Source: Candidatus Obscuribacterales bacterium (GTDB lineage: Bacteria > Cyanobacteriota > Vampirovibrionia > Obscuribacterales > Obscuribacteraceae). From it: DNA of 8,895 bases. Both the position numbers and the translations under genes were made by a program. Within the stretch, counting starts at the first letter, position 1. Every line of letters begins with the position of its first letter. The stretch covers positions 1-8,895 of the forward strand of contig JAKFVJ010000303.1 of the NCBI GenBank assembly GCA_021732245.1, read 5' to 3'. Below the pieces are notes generated by a model. That model ran no database searches, had not been told where the DNA came from, and worked only from the letters and a program-made list of their open reading frames with translations. This document shows positions 7,201 to 8,895 of this stretch, in pieces.

Positions 7201-8589
7201 CCTGGTGCGGAATTCGTCGATCCACCTGCGCAAATTCCTCAACAATCAGCAGGCGAAGGCGATGGTATTCGTGCAGCCATAAAAGGATGGCTGTTCCATC
7301 TGGGACCAACTAATGCGCAAGAACTTTCTACAATTACAGGTCTTACACCTGCAGAAGTTGAACAAGCACTACTCTTTATCGAGTCGCAAGGATTAGTTTT
7401 ACGCGGTCGCTTTACCAGCGCTAACACCGAAGAATGGTCGGAGCGTCGCTTGCTCTCGCGCATTCACAATTTGACAGTTGGTGCCTTGCGCAAGCAGATT
7501 GAGCCTGTAAGTCCGGCACAATTTATGCAATGGCTTTTACGTTGGCAGCACGTGACACCGGGCAGCCAACTAACAGGAGAGCGCGGCACACTTGAAGTGT
7601 TGAGCCAACTGCAAGGATTTGAAATTCCAGCAAATGCTTGGGAATCATCAATTCTTACCAAGCGAATTAGGAAATACGATCCTGATGTAGTTGACCACTT
7701 GTGTTTAACAGGAGCAATTGGCTGGGGACGATTGTCACCGCACCCAGCTAGTTTGGAAGGAATTGTTTTGCCTGATGAGAGTTCCGGTATTAAACGTGTT
7801 GTTCCAACAAGCATTGCACCCGTGACATTTTTTGTTCGTCACGAATCTGACTGGATGGCGTCCAAGCATATCAAAGGCGATGAAGTGAAGTTTCTCTCGC
7901 AAGCGGCAGCCGATGTCTTTGAATTTTTGAAATTACACGGAGCTTCCTTCTTCAGCGATATAAGTCGAGGAGTTGGTCGACTAAAAGCCGAAGTGGAAAC
8001 AGCGCTTTGGGAATTGGTTACAGCCGGGCTCGTCACAGCTGATGGTTTCGATAATTTACGGGCGCTAATTGATCCAAAGAGGCGTGCCGGCGAAGGACGC
8101 GGGCGCTATTCCCGTCCCCGTCACAGCACAGGACGTTGGTCGCTTATATATTCAGCGCACAGCCCGACGCAAACTGAAAATGCCAATGATCGAAATGAAA
8201 TTGTCGAAGCAACTTGTTGGATGCTGTTGCGACGCTATGGTGTCGTCTTCCGAGATCTTCTGGCGCGCGAAAGTGTAATTCCAAAATGGCGTGAGCTGTT
8301 AATGGCACTTAGGCGTTTGGAAGACAGGGGAGAAGTAAGAGCCGGAAGATTCGTAAGTGGATTTTTGGGCGAACAATTTGGACTGCCAATAGCTGTTGAG
8401 TCTCTAAGAGCACTGCGCAAGCAACCACCTACGGGAGAAACGGTAACAATTTCAGCGGCTGATCCGCTCAACCTGGTGGGCATCTTGGTGCCTGGTCAAA
8501 AAATTGCCAGTCACTTTAGCCAAATGATCACATATAAAGATGGCGTTCCAGTCGAACCACAGGTAAAATTTACTGGTTATCAGCATTAA
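4273..8589 (+). CDS. lhr: Lhr-family ATP-dependent DNA helicase, full length (1438 aa)
   Basis: Lhr is a superfamily-2 3'-to-5' helicase linked to DNA repair. The sequence shows Q31 in SEPQAEGW, Walker A SAPTGSGKT (47-55), DEIH (173-176), SAT (208-210), VLVFVNTRK (278-285), the ATASLELGIDVG motif V (332-343) and motif VI LQRIGRSGH (361-369) with two arginines. A winged-helix region follows with a Trp (TTSWQV, Trp540). Next comes the DEAD-associated domain typical of Lhr (HAPFGGRINKAWGLAL around 665-680; PSAFAAEIVNANPYAYLDDAP around 840-860). The C-terminal half, about 880-1438, holds winged-helix-like segments (around 1221) and the Lhr C-terminal hallmarks RRYGVVFRDLLARE (about 1319) and GRFVSGFLGEQFG (about 1357). 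Length is close to long-form Lhr (about 1500 aa), so this is not the core-only type. The Lhr C-terminal domain has been linked to uracil-DNA glycosylase activity; I cannot assign its catalytic residue. The GTG start is the first possible codon after an in-frame TAA at 4267; its ribosome binding site is weak. Confidence 0.96.
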   Translation: MNKEDTTPLSWAHPLVRDWFVSRFGTASEPQAEGWPHILAGRPTLISAPTGSGKTLAAFLACIDRLVRRAVDGKLEDHTYVVYVSPLKALSNDIHKNLEQPLAEIVELAKERGIEMQPIRVAVRTGDTQAHERRAMLKRPPHILVTTPESLYILITAEKSRATLKLVETLIVDEIHAVADDKRGAHLCLSLERLQALTLKPPLRIGLSATQKPIEQIAQYLVGNGRAQPVIVNAGHKRKIDLAIEVPGAPLAPVASAELWEEIYDRIASLVESHQSVLVFVNTRKLAERIAYRLSERLGEDVVASHHGSLSRKIRLASEHKLKTGQLKVLVATASLELGIDVGTIDLVCQIGSPRSIAVALQRIGRSGHFKGATPKGRVFATTRDQLVECAALCRAISHGDLDRIIIPEAPLDILAQQIVASCATNDWQEDELFEMVSRAYPYKSLTRDQFDEILDMLTEGFSGRTIARGSYLLRDRVNKTVHARRGSRMLAITNGGAIPETGLFNMVAEPEETIVGTLDEDFAVESNRGDVILLGTTSWQVIRVEQRTGRVLVKDAHGAPPSVPFCRGEAPARTEELSDHIGRLRQEISDKISEASRRGALHAPDNSDVVEWLMNECHLDKSGAEQLVEYITEGEAVLGQVPTQKRIIAERFFDEGGGMQLVIHAPFGGRINKAWGLALRKRFCRSFNFELQAAATDDGLNISLLEQHSFPLADVFRFLSKETLAEVLTQAALQTPIFNTRFRWDANRALSLLRYQGGKKVPPQIQRMRAEDLLATVFPQAAACQDNIDGDIVVPEHPLINEVMKDVLTEAMDLEGLTKLISEITSGSIECIAIDTPTPSAFAAEIVNANPYAYLDDAPLEERRARAVEMRRVLPQSVVEEVGRLDPEAIQRVQQEAWPDIRDAHELYDLTQTLVIMPELAEIDDQLSMVTDRHIERWSDLFAELLTSKRVGKAKVGNRNYWVTAENVETFKSIFPGAEFVDPPAQIPQQSAGEGDGIRAAIKGWLFHLGPTNAQELSTITGLTPAEVEQALLFIESQGLVLRGRFTSANTEEWSERRLLSRIHNLTVGALRKQIEPVSPAQFMQWLLRWQHVTPGSQLTGERGTLEVLSQLQGFEIPANAWESSILTKRIRKYDPDVVDHLCLTGAIGWGRLSPHPASLEGIVLPDESSGIKRVVPTSIAPVTFFVRHESDWMASKHIKGDEVKFLSQAAADVFEFLKLHGASFFSDISRGVGRLKAEVETALWELVTAGLVTADGFDNLRALIDPKRRAGEGRGRYSRPRHSTGRWSLIYSAHSPTQTENANDRNEIVEATCWMLLRRYGVVFRDLLARESVIPKWRELLMALRRLEDRGEVRAGRFVSGFLGEQFGLPIAVESLRALRKQPPTGETVTISAADPLNLVGILVPGQKIASHFSQMITYKDGVPVEPQVKFTGYQH

Positions 8590-8653
8590 TGCACCGTTGT
8601 CATGAAGCGATAATCCTGTCAGTGATATTTACTTTAGGTTGGGAGAAGCCGTT

Positions 8654-8895
8654 ATGAGAAGAGTTCTAGCATCTGTCCTGTGTGGTCTGGCCGCATCCAG
8701 TCTTGCACCGGTACTTGCTGAAGGCACGCTAGACAGCTCGCCTAACCCAATTTTCCTGGCAATGCCTGCACCGGCATCGATGCCGACAATCATTGATTCA
8801 ACACAACCAGCTCCAACTGAGGCAACTCCTGTTGCAGATGCTCCTGTTGAAACCAAAAAGAAGAAGGAAAAGTCGAGCGTCAAAGTCAAATCAGT
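8654..8895 (+). CDS. Exported protein of unknown function, N-terminal part (cut by window edge)
   Basis: The first 80 codons of an unrecognised gene. It opens with a signal peptide: MRRVL, then a hydrophobic stretch to residue 21, with likely cleavage PVLA|EGT after residue 22. Cys10 sits inside the hydrophobic core without a proper lipobox, so lipoprotein processing is unlikely. A low-complexity Pro/Ala/Thr segment (about 38-65) leads into a lysine-rich stretch (KKKKEKSSVKVK) that continues past the window. GGGAG at 8641-8645, 8 bp upstream, supports the start. The layout, a signal peptide followed by a Pro/Thr/Glu linker, resembles the exported protein at 735-1472, but no sequence similarity is evident beyond composition. 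The 64-bp gap after lhr contains no clear terminator or promoter, so co-transcription with lhr cannot be excluded. Confidence 0.75.
   Translation, partial: MRRVLASVLCGLAASSLAPVLAEGTLDSSPNPIFLAMPAPASMPTIIDSTQPAPTEATPVADAPVETKKKKEKSSVKVKS

Noticed and set aside
8583..8592. GCATTAATGC perfect palindrome over the lhr stop codon
   Set aside because: Ten bases with no loop and partly constrained by coding sequence; likely chance.
8629..8889. 86-codon minus-strand open frame at the right edge
   Set aside because: It is antisense to a gene with a strong ribosome binding site and a signal peptide; its translation is low-complexity Gly/Ala/Ser reflecting the Pro/Ala-rich opposite strand.

Overview
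The window reads as chromosomal DNA from a bacterium that exports many proteins by the Sec route. Three predicted proteins carry N-terminal signal peptides, one of them a kinesin-light-chain-like TPR protein. Together with a moderate base composition and a full-length Lhr helicase, this would suit an environmental lineage such as the non-photosynthetic relatives of cyanobacteria (Vampirovibrionia/Obscuribacterales). That placement is an impression from gene style and is not proven by any marker gene here. TAA, TAG and GTG are used in the ordinary bacterial way: TAA ends the 245-aa gene, the TPR gene and lhr.

Layout. Positions 1-548 (minus strand) hold the first 182 codons of a POT/PTR2 proton-coupled peptide transporter that runs off the left edge. 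A 186-bp divergent intergenic region follows. Positions 735-2725 (plus strand) look like one transcription unit: an exported 245-aa protein of unknown function, then msrA (starting at TAATG, with a 1-bp overlap), then a DUF4184 membrane protein starting 8 bp after msrA. The last two genes are each broken by a single lesion. msrA has a TAA exactly where the catalytic tyrosine of the family belongs. The DUF4184 gene has a one-base frame change after codon 195, beyond which its hydrophobic C-terminus continues in the next frame. Positions 2759-3028 encode a small ribbon-helix-helix-like protein with a good TATAAT box just upstream. A bulged inverted repeat (3089-3119) lies in the gap that follows. 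Positions 3166-4218 encode an exported TPR protein, and 4273-8589 a complete 1438-aa Lhr superfamily-2 helicase. The right edge (8654 on) holds the first 80 codons of another exported, Pro/Ala/Thr- then Lys-rich protein.

How the genes relate. No single pathway links the whole window. The clearest functional block is the 735-2725 operon, where an exported protein sits with a methionine-repair enzyme and a multi-pass membrane protein. The lesions in the second and third genes are the most notable signal. The 4.3-kb lhr frame, the TPR gene and the first operon gene are all open, so the damage is local to this operon and not spread evenly over the sequence. I found no CRISPR array, tRNA, rRNA, insertion sequence or prophage gene.
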